Positions 1 through 7,445 of a stretch of 8,755 nucleotides of DNA are shown here, one piece after another. The DNA is taken from contig JAUPVZ010000004.1 of the NCBI GenBank assembly GCA_030916795.1, positions 1 through 8,755 on the forward strand. The letters run 5' to 3'. The position numbers and the translations under genes are program-made. Numbering within the stretch: position 1 is the stretch's first letter; every line of letters begins with the position of its first letter. This DNA comes from Patescibacteria group bacterium (GTDB lineage: Bacteria > Patescibacteriota > Minisyncoccia > Phycocordibacterales > XYD1-FULL-46-19). A model generated the notes under the pieces. It made no database searches. It was not told the origin of the DNA and was given only the letters and a program-made list of their open reading frames with translations.

Positions 1-2
1 GC

Positions 3-434
3 GCTTTGCCATTTGAGGGAGCCGAGGTGGAAGTTCATCGTGGTGAGGGTATTGTTAAGCTCGAAAAGCGCGAGGACGGCGTGTACCTTGACAGCCGGAA
101 GCTTACCCTGTTTCGCTCCAAGGAACAAGAGAGTGACAGGATCTTCGTCGGTCACAAACTTCGCAAAGAGGTTGAGAAGAGGGGCAATAACGTTCCCTCA
201 ATCGTCCTCGACCACTTTAAGAAGCACCCCGAGCTGTGGCCCGAGGAGTGGAAAGTGGATGAACAGGGGAACACAATCTGTGTGTACTTCTGGGACGACA
301 TCTTCCGCGACCTGGCGAGCGGTCGCCTGTATGTCCGCTGTGGCTGTTGGGACGATGGCCGTTTGGAGTCGCGCTGCAGCTGGCTCTACTGTGACTGGGG
401 TGCCGACCGCCCCGCCGCTTCCCGCGCAAGTTAG
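3..434 (+). CDS. Hypothetical Trp/Cys-rich protein, 5' end cut by window edge
   Basis: The reading frame is open to the left edge and ends at TAG 432-434. A TTG at 6 could be called as a start, but the true start probably lies outside the window. The visible 142 residues have a charged N-terminal half containing SDRIFVGHKLRKEVE (about residues 43-57) and HPELWPEEWK (74-83). The C-terminal part is rich in aromatics and cysteines (Cys 92, 112, 114, 124, 129; Trp 78, 82, 96, 115, 126, 131). There is no signal peptide or membrane segment in the visible part. From memory it resembles a short hypothetical family that recurs in Parcubacteria genomes; I know of no assigned function and propose none. 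It is clearly more GC-rich than the downstream cluster (112 of 180 bases over 241-420). A strong terminator follows, so it is transcriptionally separate from mreB. The competing +1-frame reading overruns that terminator and looks like a shadow. Confidence 0.7.
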   Translation, partial: ALPFEGAEVEVHRGEGIVKLEKREDGVYLDSRKLTLFRSKEQESDRIFVGHKLRKEVEKRGNNVPSIVLDHFKKHPELWPEEWKVDEQGNTICVYFWDDIFRDLASGRLYVRCGCWDDGRLESRCSWLYCDWGADRPAASRAS

Positions 435-448
435 TGCTTGTTCCCGTC

Positions 449-490
449 AACCCTGTTTCTGCTACCAAGCAGAGTCAGGGTTGTTTTTTT
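449..490 (+). terminator. Intrinsic (Rho-independent) terminator after the first gene
   Basis: Outer stem AACCCTG (449-455) pairs with CAGGGTT (476-482). Inner stem CTGCT (459-463) pairs with AGCAG (468-472) around an ACCA loop. The internal TTT/AGT stretch is partly paired. A run of seven T follows at 484-490. It lies 14 nt after the TAG of the first gene, which is the expected position and orientation. Confidence 0.9.
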
Positions 491-552
491 GAAATAAAAT
501 AATTCGAATCTAATTTTTATATCCCAGCGAACATTCCTTTTTTGAGTTTTTG

Positions 553-585
553 CCTGCCCGCTCGTGCCTCGCATGTCAGGCGGGC
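553..585. repeat. 33-nt GC-rich hairpin repeat, copy 1
   Basis: It begins CCTGCCCGCTCGTGCC and ends AGGCGGGC. It can fold as GCCC, a bulge, then GCCT pairing with AGGC followed by GGGC. It differs from copy 2 (783-815) at two positions (C/T at 570/800 and T/G at 576/806). I recall similar GC-rich intergenic repeats from Parcubacteria genomes, but genome-wide dispersal cannot be shown from this window. Confidence 0.8.
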
Positions 586-593
586 GAGAGACA

Positions 594-628
594 GTTTAGA
601 AATCAAGGAGTCGAGTATTCCTCTAAAC
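594..628. repeat. Inverted repeat, A/T-rich stem
   Basis: GTTTAGA (594-600) is the perfect reverse complement of TCTAAAC (622-628), with GGA (607-609) facing TCC (619-621) inside. The loop carries GAGTCGAGTA (608-617), one base different from the 10-mer repeated at 681 and 752. No T-run follows, so this is not a terminator. Confidence 0.5.
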
Positions 629-680
629 ATTGCGAGCCTCCTCTTTTTCTGACCATTGCAAAGAGATGGTGAAAATAAAT

Positions 681-770
681 GAGACGAGTAGGAAAATTAA
701 ACTGTTTGACGAGCCGAGCATACGGCGAGGAGTTTTTGATTTTACGTGAGCGAGACGAGTATAATTTTCC
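681..770. repeat. Composite element: repeated 10-mer with inverted arms
   Basis: The 10-mer GAGACGAGTA occurs at 681-690 and again at 752-761. The first copy is followed directly by GGAAAATTA (691-699) and the second by TAATTTTCC (762-770), which are perfect reverse complements of each other. Between them is a small GCCG/CGGC hairpin (713-716 with 723-726). GCCGAGC at 713-719 could alternatively pair with GCTCGGC at 773-779. This regularity suggests a small non-coding repeat unit rather than decayed coding sequence. Confidence 0.55.
736..765 (+). promoter_or_regulatory. Candidate upstream promoter inside the repeat region
   Basis: TTGATT (736-741), an 18-nt spacer and a perfect TATAAT (760-765) form a reasonable sigma-70-type promoter pointing towards mreB copy 1. 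Its transcript would start near 772 and carry repeat copy 2 in a leader of about 110 nt. The TATAAT spans the end of the second 10-mer and the inverted arm, so the match may be a by-product of the repeat. Confidence 0.3.
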
Positions 771-782
771 CAGCTCGGCGCA

Positions 783-815
783 CCTGCCCGCTCGTGCCTT
801 GCATGGCAGGCGGGC
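783..815. repeat. 33-nt GC-rich hairpin repeat, copy 2
   Basis: It matches copy 1 (553-585) at 31 of 33 positions. In this copy the inner stem is longer: GCCT(T)GC faces GCAGGC around ATG, closed outside by GCCC/GGGC with a one-sided bulge GCTCGT. It lies 33 nt upstream of the -35 box of the mreB copy 1 promoter. Confidence 0.8.
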
Positions 816-848
816 GGTGGGAGGAAAAGGAGGTAAGCGAGTACTAGT

Positions 849-877
849 TTGCTACCTAGGGGCAAAACCCGTACAAT
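849..877 (+). promoter_or_regulatory. Promoter of mreB copy 1
   Basis: -35 TTGCTA (849-854), a 17-nt spacer and -10 TACAAT (872-877). Six bases (ACGGAC) separate the -10 from GTG 884, the same spacing as at frr, proS and mrdA. The predicted transcript therefore starts at or next to that GTG. Confidence 0.75.
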
Positions 878-883
878 ACGGAC

Positions 884-1930
884 GTGAGACCCTTTGGTCT
901 TGCCACTTATTTTTATATGGGAATTTTTACTAAAAAACTCGGCATCGATTTGGGGACAGCCAATACTTTGGTTTTTTTGCCGGGGCAGGGGATAGTCTTA
1001 AACGAACCCTCGGTGGTTGCCGTGTCTGAGTTTGATAATAGGGTGGTGGCGGTGGGCAATGAGGCCAAAGATATGATTGGCAAAACACCCGACAACATCC
1101 GCGCCTATCGGCCCATGAAAGACGGGGTGATAGCCGACTACCGCGTAACAGAAGCGATGCTTAAATATTATATTGCCAAAGCCCTTGGCCCCTGGCACTT
1201 TTGGAAACCCGACGTTATGGTGTCGGTGCCAGCGGGGGTCACTTCGACCGAGCGACGAGCAGTGATTGAGGCCGCCATGAAAGCGGGCGCCAAAAATGCT
1301 TATGTCGTGAAAGAGCCAATTCTCGCGGCGATTGGCGCGGGCATTCCGATTTATGAAGCCAAAGGCCATATGGTGGTGGACATTGGTGGTGGTACTACTG
1401 ACGTAGCGGTTATCTCCCTTGGCGGTATTGTGGCTTCGACCTCGGTCAAATATGCGGGTAACAAAATCGACCAAGCAATAGCCGATTATATTAAGAAAAC
1501 TTTTAACCTCGCCATCGGCGACAAAACGGCCGAAGAGGTAAAAATTGCTATTGGTTCGGCTATCCCGATGGAAGAAGAGCTAACTTATACCATAAAAGGG
1601 CGCGACTTTATGACCGGCCTGCCCCGGGGTGCCGAAATAAAAACCAATGAGATAGTGCGAGCGATAGACAATGAGTTGCGCGAGATTGTAAAAGCGATCA
1701 AACACGTCTTTCAGGAAACCCCACCCGAGTTGTCGCGCGATATTATTGAGTCGGGGATTATTATGACTGGGGGTTCGTCGCAGTTGCGCAATTTACCCGA
1801 GCTTATTTTCCGCCGGACGGGCGTGAAAGCGACACTCGCCGATGAATCTTTATATTGTGTCGCCAAGGGGACAGGCGTGGCACTTGAACACCTCGATACT
1901 TATAAAAAGAGTATTATTAGTAAAAAATAG
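884..1930 (+). CDS. mreB: Rod-shape-determining actin homologue MreB, copy 1
   Basis: Bacterial actin that polymerises under the inner membrane and positions the elongasome for lateral wall synthesis. Numbered from ATG 917, the actin-fold signatures are all present: phosphate-1 GIDLGTANTLVF (9-20), VPAGVTSTERRA (104-115), phosphate-2 DIGGGTTDVAVISLGG (155-170) and adenosine motif MTGGSSQL (283-290). Start choice: ATG 917 gives 337 residues and the usual N-terminus but has no Shine-Dalgarno site. GTG 884 gives 348 residues and lies exactly 6 nt after the -10, the leaderless arrangement seen at other genes here. I prefer GTG 884 on that basis, without certainty. The sequence KEPILAAIG stands where copy 2 has EEPMAAAIG, so this is a distinct paralogue and not a recent duplicate. 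A holB-like gene follows after 4 nt. Confidence 0.93.
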   Translation: MRPFGLATYFYMGIFTKKLGIDLGTANTLVFLPGQGIVLNEPSVVAVSEFDNRVVAVGNEAKDMIGKTPDNIRAYRPMKDGVIADYRVTEAMLKYYIAKALGPWHFWKPDVMVSVPAGVTSTERRAVIEAAMKAGAKNAYVVKEPILAAIGAGIPIYEAKGHMVVDIGGGTTDVAVISLGGIVASTSVKYAGNKIDQAIADYIKKTFNLAIGDKTAEEVKIAIGSAIPMEEELTYTIKGRDFMTGLPRGAEIKTNEIVRAIDNELREIVKAIKHVFQETPPELSRDIIESGIIMTGGSSQLRNLPELIFRRTGVKATLADESLYCVAKGTGVALEHLDTYKKSIISKK

Positions 1931-1934
1931 ACTA

Positions 1935-2591
1935 GTGATTTCTTTTGCGCATCATTCTTATTTGGTGCTAGGCGATGAAGAATCGGCAATTTTAGCTATT
2001 AAAGACAGTATCCAAAAAGAGTTCGGATTGGATTTAGACAAATTTCCCGATATTTATATTGGGCGCCACAACTTTTTTGGTGTTGACGATAGTCGCAGTT
2101 TAAAACAAAAAATTAGCAATCGGGCTTTTGCTGGGGGTAAAAAGTTTTTTTTGATTTCCATCACTTCGACCACTTCTGAGGCCCAAAATGCCTTGTTAAA
2201 AGTATTAGAGGAGCCAACGGGCGATGCCCATATTTTCCTAATCGCTCGAACTATTAAATTTTTCTTACCAACTGTTGTTTCGCGTTGTGAAGTGGTGGAT
2301 TGGTCAAACAGGGCATCGTCACCGGCCGACGATTGTCCAGAATTTCTGACCCAGTCGCCAGCCGAGCGGATAAAGACTATCGCGGATTGGCACAAAAAAG
2401 AGGAGTTGACCAAAGAACTGACTATCCATCTCTTAGACGATATGGAAAAACAGATTGTTGCCAGCCCAGACCGATCGGGGCTCAGAGCGCTGGTTTTAGC
2501 CCGGCGCTATTTGTATGACCGAGCATTGTTGCCGAAAATGATTTTGGAATATTTGGCGGTCACTCTACCCCAGTTTTCCAAGACCAAATGA
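1935..2591 (+). CDS. holB: DNA polymerase III delta'-like clamp-loader subunit (HolB-like)
   Basis: A reduced member of the clamp-loader small subunits, which help load the sliding clamp at replication forks. From GTG 1935 it has 218 residues, against about 330 for E. coli HolB. The diagnostic segment is TSEAQNALLKVLEEP (80-94), followed by PTVVSRCEVVDW (112-123), which carries the SRC motif typical of these subunits. No Walker A loop is visible in the first 60 residues, and the Walker B acidic residues are replaced (FFLISITSTT), so it probably does not bind ATP; loss of ATPase function is also known for classic delta'. An earlier in-frame ATG at 1842 would overlap mreB by 89 nt. GTG 1935 sits 4 nt after the mreB stop and gives a compact N-terminus. 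It is probably cotranscribed with mreB copy 1. Confidence 0.8.
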   Translation: MISFAHHSYLVLGDEESAILAIKDSIQKEFGLDLDKFPDIYIGRHNFFGVDDSRSLKQKISNRAFAGGKKFFLISITSTTSEAQNALLKVLEEPTGDAHIFLIARTIKFFLPTVVSRCEVVDWSNRASSPADDCPEFLTQSPAERIKTIADWHKKEELTKELTIHLLDDMEKQIVASPDRSGLRALVLARRYLYDRALLPKMILEYLAVTLPQFSKTK

Positions 2592-2603
2592 GGATGTTAT
2601 AAT
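2575..2603 (+). promoter_or_regulatory. Promoter of frr (extended -10, leaderless)
   Basis: A perfect -10 TATAAT (2598-2603) is preceded by TGT, giving a TGn extended -10. The -35 TTTCCA (2575-2580) at a 17-nt spacer is weak (4 of 6 bases). CGACCC separates the -10 from ATG 2610, so transcription should begin at the A of the start codon. The -35 lies within the end of the holB-like gene. Confidence 0.75.
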
Positions 2604-2609
2604 CGACCC

Positions 2610-3161
2610 ATGTCATACAATTTTTCCACATTTAATTTACGAACAGCCGAGATTGAGGATTGGCTGAAAAAAGAATTTTCGGCGGTGCGAACCGGTAAAG
2701 CGTCACCATTACTTCTAGATGGGGTGATGGTCGAATCATATGGTTCACGAGTGCCGGTCAAACATATTGCGGCTATTTCTACCGAAGATGCTAAAACCTT
2801 GAGAATCGTGCCCTGGGACCGGGCCCAGGTAAAAGATATCGAGGGGGCAATTGCTGCTGCCAATCTCGGCGTGTCCACCGCCCCCGATTCGACCGGTATT
2901 CGGGTAATTTTCCCTGATTTGACGAGCGAACGCCGGTTGGCACTGGCTAAGGTGATAAAAGAGAAATTTGAAGAGGGCAAAGTGTCTATTCGCAAAGAGC
3001 GAGAAAAAATAATCGCTGATATTGAGGCCAAAGCCAAAAGTAAAGAAATCAGCGAGGATGACCGATTTAAATTTAAAGAAGAATTACAAAACTGTGTTGA
3101 AGGGGCGATCACCAAACTAGAGACAATCGCCGAAGCCAAAGAGCGAGAAATTAGCCAATAA
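2610..3161 (+). CDS. frr: Ribosome recycling factor
   Basis: RRF splits post-termination ribosomes with EF-G and acts in the cytosol. At 183 residues it has the normal family length (about 185). Conserved features include RTGKASPLLLDGVMVE (27-42), then TLRIVPWD, the IRVIFPDLTSERR segment, and the charged helical C-terminus with EISEDD. The start at ATG 2610 fits the family N-terminus and the promoter spacing. It lies 18 nt after the holB-like stop and 16 nt before rseP, with which it is probably cotranscribed. Confidence 0.96.
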   Translation: MSYNFSTFNLRTAEIEDWLKKEFSAVRTGKASPLLLDGVMVESYGSRVPVKHIAAISTEDAKTLRIVPWDRAQVKDIEGAIAAANLGVSTAPDSTGIRVIFPDLTSERRLALAKVIKEKFEEGKVSIRKEREKIIADIEAKAKSKEISEDDRFKFKEELQNCVEGAITKLETIAEAKEREISQ

Positions 3162-3177
3162 CTTAATACCCAAATTC

Positions 3178-4266
3178 ATGACGATTGTCCTATTTATATT
3201 TATTATTGCTATATTGGTTTTTGTTCATGAACTTGGACATTTTCTAGCGGCCAAACTATTTGGGGTACGAGTAGATGAATTTGGTCTTGGCTTTCCCCCG
3301 CGAGCTGTGGCTCTTAAATGGGGTGAAACCGAATATTCTCTAAATTACATTCCGTTTGGCGGTTTCGTAAAGATTTTTGGCGAAACCCCAGATACTGAAA
3401 CCGAAACTGGTCCTGACCAGAGTCGTAGCCTGACGGCGATGTCCAAATGGAAGCAGGCGGTTATCCTCGTAGCGGGTGTATTTTTTAATTGGCTTTTGGC
3501 TTGGTGTTTTATTTCGGTTGGGTTTATGTCTGGGTTGCCCATGGCTGTAGATAAAAATAGTGATATACCACTGTCTGATATTAGGACGGCGATTATTCAA
3601 GTGAGCCCTAGCTCACCAGCCGAAAAGGCTGGTCTCAAGGCTGGTGATGTGATTACTTATATTGCTTCTGGACGCAACAATGTCAATCGTCCCGATGTTG
3701 AACGATTTCAACAGGTAATTAGAAAATCTCCAGATTTGGTGACAATTGGTTATGAGCGGGGTGGTAAAAAAAGTCAGTTGTCCCTTACACCGGAGACAGG
3801 GCTGAGCGCTGAAGGGAAAGCGATCGGTGTATCTCTCGGTGAAATTGGAACATTAAAATTGACTCCATATGATGCCGTCAAACGAGGATTCGTTCAGACG
3901 GTTAATATGACAGAAATGATTTTTGGGGGATTAAAAGATATGGTCGTCGGGGTTTGGCATGGTGCCAGTGTTAAAGATACAGTCATGGGTCCAGTCGGGA
4001 TAGCGGGTCTGGTGGGGGATGCCCGAGCTTTGGGTTGGGTCTATCTTCTAACATTTGCTGCTTTTATTTCTCTAGATTTGGCAGTTATTAACTTATTACC
4101 TTTCCCAGCTCTAGATGGTGGCCGTTTATTCTTTCTCCTGATTGAAACTATTAAAGGGTCACCGATTAGACCAAAGATTGCCAATGCCTTTAACCTCGTA
4201 GGTTTTTTACTGTTGATTGGCCTAATGTTGGTTGTGACATTTTTTGACGTTTGGCGCCTGTTCTAA
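3178..4266 (+). CDS. rseP: Site-2 zinc metalloprotease, RseP/RasP family
   Basis: Membrane-embedded protease that cuts transmembrane substrates such as anti-sigma factors or leftover signal peptides; the substrate here is unknown. The protein has 362 residues. The zinc motif HELGH is at 17-21 inside the first membrane helix. A second membrane helix lies at about 94-118, followed by a PDZ domain at about 137-205 (SPAEKAGLKAGDVI). MGPVGIAG is at 270-277, then the third zinc ligand region NLLPFPALDGG (305-315, Asp 313), and a last membrane helix at about 337-356. All catalytic features are intact. The gene starts 16 nt after frr without a Shine-Dalgarno site. TAATAC at 3164-3169 could be a -10, but its spacing (8 nt) differs from the other promoters here, so read-through from frr is the simpler view. 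Confidence 0.95.
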   Translation: MTIVLFIFIIAILVFVHELGHFLAAKLFGVRVDEFGLGFPPRAVALKWGETEYSLNYIPFGGFVKIFGETPDTETETGPDQSRSLTAMSKWKQAVILVAGVFFNWLLAWCFISVGFMSGLPMAVDKNSDIPLSDIRTAIIQVSPSSPAEKAGLKAGDVITYIASGRNNVNRPDVERFQQVIRKSPDLVTIGYERGGKKSQLSLTPETGLSAEGKAIGVSLGEIGTLKLTPYDAVKRGFVQTVNMTEMIFGGLKDMVVGVWHGASVKDTVMGPVGIAGLVGDARALGWVYLLTFAAFISLDLAVINLLPFPALDGGRLFFLLIETIKGSPIRPKIANAFNLVGFLLLIGLMLVVTFFDVWRLF

Positions 4267-4289
4267 CTTGTCTAGCAAGACAAAAATAT

Positions 4290-4307
4290 AGCTTTGTAAA
4301 GCTTTTT
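4290..4307 (+). terminator. Weak candidate terminator after rseP
   Basis: AGCTT (4290-4294) and AAGCT (4299-4303) can pair around a short loop and run into TTTTT (4303-4307). The stem is short and A/T-rich, and its T-run overlaps the -35 of proS. A separate TTGTCT/AGACAA hairpin lies just upstream (4268-4283). Termination here would be inefficient at best. Confidence 0.3.
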
Positions 4308-4334
4308 GACCCCCTTCGGCTTTTAGTCTATTAT
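4306..4334 (+). promoter_or_regulatory. Promoter of proS (leaderless)
   Basis: -35 TTGACC (4306-4311), a 17-nt spacer and -10 TATTAT (4329-4334). TAGGAC (6 nt) separates the -10 from ATG 4341. The -35 matches consensus in five of six positions. Transcription should start at the A of the ATG. Confidence 0.8.
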
Positions 4335-4340
4335 TAGGAC

Positions 4341-5585
4341 ATGAGACAAACTGAACTATTTACCAAGACTAGGCGCGAGGACCCAGCTGACGAGGTTTCT
4401 AAAAATGCGAAATTATTGATTAGGGCTGGCTATATTCACAAAGAAATGGCGGGCGTTTATTCCTTCTTACCACTAGGATTAAGGGTTTTGGAAAAGATTA
4501 AGACGATCGTCCGCGAAGAAATGAATGCTGTTTCCGGACAGGAAATATTAATGACCGCTCTGCAAGAAAAGGAGTTGTGGGAAAAGACCGACCGTTGGGA
4601 TGATGCCAAGGTTGATATCTGGTTTAAAACAAAACTAAAAAATGGCACAGAGCTTGGTTTGGGTATGAGTCACGAAGAGCCACTGGTGCAAATTATGAAA
4701 GACCACATAAAGTCTTATCGCGATTTACCTGTTTCGGCTTATCAATTTCAGACCAAATTTCGCAACGAACTGCGTCCCAAATCGGGCATTATGCGTGGGC
4801 GTGAATTTCTAATGAAGGATATGTATTCATTTCACTCGGAACAAAGTGAATTGGATACATATTATGAAAAAGTAGAAGCGGCTTATGAACGCGTTTACAA
4901 GCGGGTAGGTTTGGGCGACTACACCTTTAAAACTTTTGCCTCGGGCGGGATTTTTACCAAGTATAGTCATGAATACCAGACATTGAGCGAGGCTGGTGAA
5001 GATACAATTTATATTTCTCGAGAGAAAAATCTGGCCATAAATGAGGAGGTGTATACAGACGAAGTCTTGGCCGAACTTGGTTTGGAGAGAAGTGAGCTAG
5101 AAATGGCCAAATCGATTGAGGTAGGTAATATCTTTAAATTGAGTACGCGTTATTCTGAGCCCTTGGGTTTGGTCTATTTAGATGAGGCCGGCAAGTCTTA
5201 TCCGGTGGTGATGGGTTGTTATGGGTTGGGCATTTCTCGTCTTATGGGTACAGTTGTCGAGGTGTTGGCCGATGCCGGTGGTTTGGTTTGGCCCAAAGCC
5301 ATTGCCCCTTTTTCTTTTCATTTAGTTTCTTTGGGCAATTCGGCTGAGGTGATAAAAGGAGCCGAAGAACTGTATAAAGAATTAGCCGAGCAAAAAATAG
5401 ATGTGCTGTTTGATAATCGCGATTTGTCGGCGGGTGAAAAATTGGCTGATGCGGACTTGCTGGGGGTACCATATCGAATTATTGTCAGCGACAAGACTTT
5501 AGCCAATGGAAAGTTTGAAGTAAAAGACAGACGTAGCGGTGAAGTAAGCTTTATGACCGCATCAGAAATTACTGCCTTGGTCTAA
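4341..5585 (+). CDS. proS: Proline--tRNA ligase, short form without editing insertion
   Basis: Class II synthetase that charges tRNA-Pro with proline. It has 414 residues. The SHEE substrate segment is at 110-113, motif 2 spans FRNELRPKSGIMRGREFLMKD (140-160), and motif 3 is GCYGLGISRLMG (292-303). A C-terminal anticodon-binding domain of the HisRS type follows from about 321 (FDNRDLSAGEKLADADLLG). The usual bacterial enzyme is about 570 residues because an editing (INS) domain sits between motifs 2 and 3. Here only about 130 residues separate them, so the INS domain is absent and clearance of Ala-tRNA-Pro in cis is not expected. The start is fixed by the promoter spacing and by the typical MRQTELFTKT N-terminus. 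Confidence 0.95.
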   Translation: MRQTELFTKTRREDPADEVSKNAKLLIRAGYIHKEMAGVYSFLPLGLRVLEKIKTIVREEMNAVSGQEILMTALQEKELWEKTDRWDDAKVDIWFKTKLKNGTELGLGMSHEEPLVQIMKDHIKSYRDLPVSAYQFQTKFRNELRPKSGIMRGREFLMKDMYSFHSEQSELDTYYEKVEAAYERVYKRVGLGDYTFKTFASGGIFTKYSHEYQTLSEAGEDTIYISREKNLAINEEVYTDEVLAELGLERSELEMAKSIEVGNIFKLSTRYSEPLGLVYLDEAGKSYPVVMGCYGLGISRLMGTVVEVLADAGGLVWPKAIAPFSFHLVSLGNSAEVIKGAEELYKELAEQKIDVLFDNRDLSAGEKLADADLLGVPYRIIVSDKTLANGKFEVKDRRSGEVSFMTASEITALV

Positions 5586-5588
5586 TAA

Positions 5589-6626
<1,038 letters not shown>

Positions 6627-6652
<26 letters not shown>

Positions 6653-7445
6653 GAAGACGGTATTTTCAAATCGTCCTAGTCCAAAAAGGAGCGGTCCTTG
6701 GTGGTATCTGTTTTTGATTGTTAGTTTAATTTTTGCGGGAGGCATAATAGCCAAGACGATCGAACCATCCAACCAGGTAGCGGTCAAAACTGTTGGTTCA
6801 GTGGGCAGTGTGCTGTCGTGGCCCAATAGCCAATTTAATTTTTTTTCTAGTCGCCAGACTCTCGTTCAGTCAAACCAAAAATTAAAAGATGATATTCGGA
6901 GTCTAAATGCCCAATTACTATCCTCTAAAATGCGGATTGAGGAGCTAGAGGTAATGGTCCAAGAATTTGGGCGGGCCCCAATGAGCAATGTTGCTAAAGG
7001 AAAGATTATTCTGCGCAGCGGCTACTTTTCCTTTGATACTTTTTGGCTAGGGTTAGACAAATCGGCGACAACGTCTATCCGGGCAGGAAATCTGGTTATT
7101 AGCGACCATAATATTCTGTTAGGGGAGGTGGTGGTGGTTTATGACAGTGTTGCTAAAGCCAAATTATATTCAGCTCCTAGCCGTAAAACAGCGGTCAGGA
7201 TAGGAGCCAAAAATATTCCAACCATGGCTACTGGTCTCGGTGGTGGCAATTATCTTGTCACCCTGCCCACTTCTAGCGAAGTGGTCCACAATGACCTAGT
7301 CCGAACCGAAAAAAATGGCCAAGAATATATTTTGGGTATTGTTGGTACAGTGGAAAAAAATGCCGAAACCCCTTTCCAAAAAGTTTATATCAAGCCGCCT
7401 GTGAATATTTATGAATTACGATACGCCGGCATCATCTTTAGCTAG
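6627..7445 (+). CDS. mreC: Cell-shape protein MreC
   Basis: Elongasome scaffold that crosses the inner membrane and activates PBP2 in the periplasm. It has 272 residues: a short cytosolic N-terminus, one membrane helix at about 25-44, a coiled coil at about 76-115 (QTLVQSNQKLKDDIRSLNAQ), and then the beta-rich domain ending IKPPVNIYELRYAGII. Those domains and the length fit the family. ATG 6627 overlaps the end of mreB copy 2 by 26 nt; ATG 6633 is in frame and equally plausible. Neither has a Shine-Dalgarno site, so translation is probably coupled to the upstream gene. If so, the early stop in mreB copy 2 could lower MreC output unless ribosomes re-enter before 6627. Confidence 0.92.

Larger units (their letters stand above)
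491..848. other. Gene-free, repeat-rich intergenic region
   Basis: I find no credible coding sequence here. The first roughly 60 bases are A/T-rich with no clear element. From 553 the region is filled with structured repeats: two copies of a 33-nt GC-rich hairpin (553-585 and 783-815), an inverted repeat at 594-628, and a composite of repeated 10-mers with inverted arms at 681-770. The open frame at 679-933 crosses these repeats and the mreB promoter and has no protein-like features. An AGGAGG at 828-833 is not followed by a usable start codon. Confidence 0.75.

Noticed and set aside
13..492. Alternative + frame overlapping the first gene
   Set aside because: It runs through the intrinsic terminator and is rich in Ser/Arg/Thr with no domain-like pattern; the other frame has coherent motifs.
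489..516. TTGAAA with TAATTT as a promoter after the terminator
   Set aside because: The -35 overlaps the terminator T-run, the -10 is poor, and no gene follows for more than 300 bases.
828..833. Perfect AGGAGG Shine-Dalgarno match
   Set aside because: There is no ATG or GTG at a proper distance downstream. The nearest TTG (849) opens only a 12-codon frame and lies in the -35 box.
491..848. CRISPR array
   Set aside because: Only two copies of the 33-mer exist, 197 nt apart, without regular spacers or cas genes.
679..933. 84-residue open frame in the intergenic region
   Set aside because: It spans repeat copy 2 and the mreB promoter and overlaps the mreB start; there is no protein-like pattern.
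998..1474. Antisense frame opposite mreB copy 1
   Set aside because: It is a shadow of a strongly conserved gene, with a His/Asn-rich composition and no start context.
1842..1934. Upstream ATG start for the holB-like gene
   Set aside because: It would overlap conserved mreB codons by 89 nt and adds residues with no family counterpart; GTG 1935 fits better.
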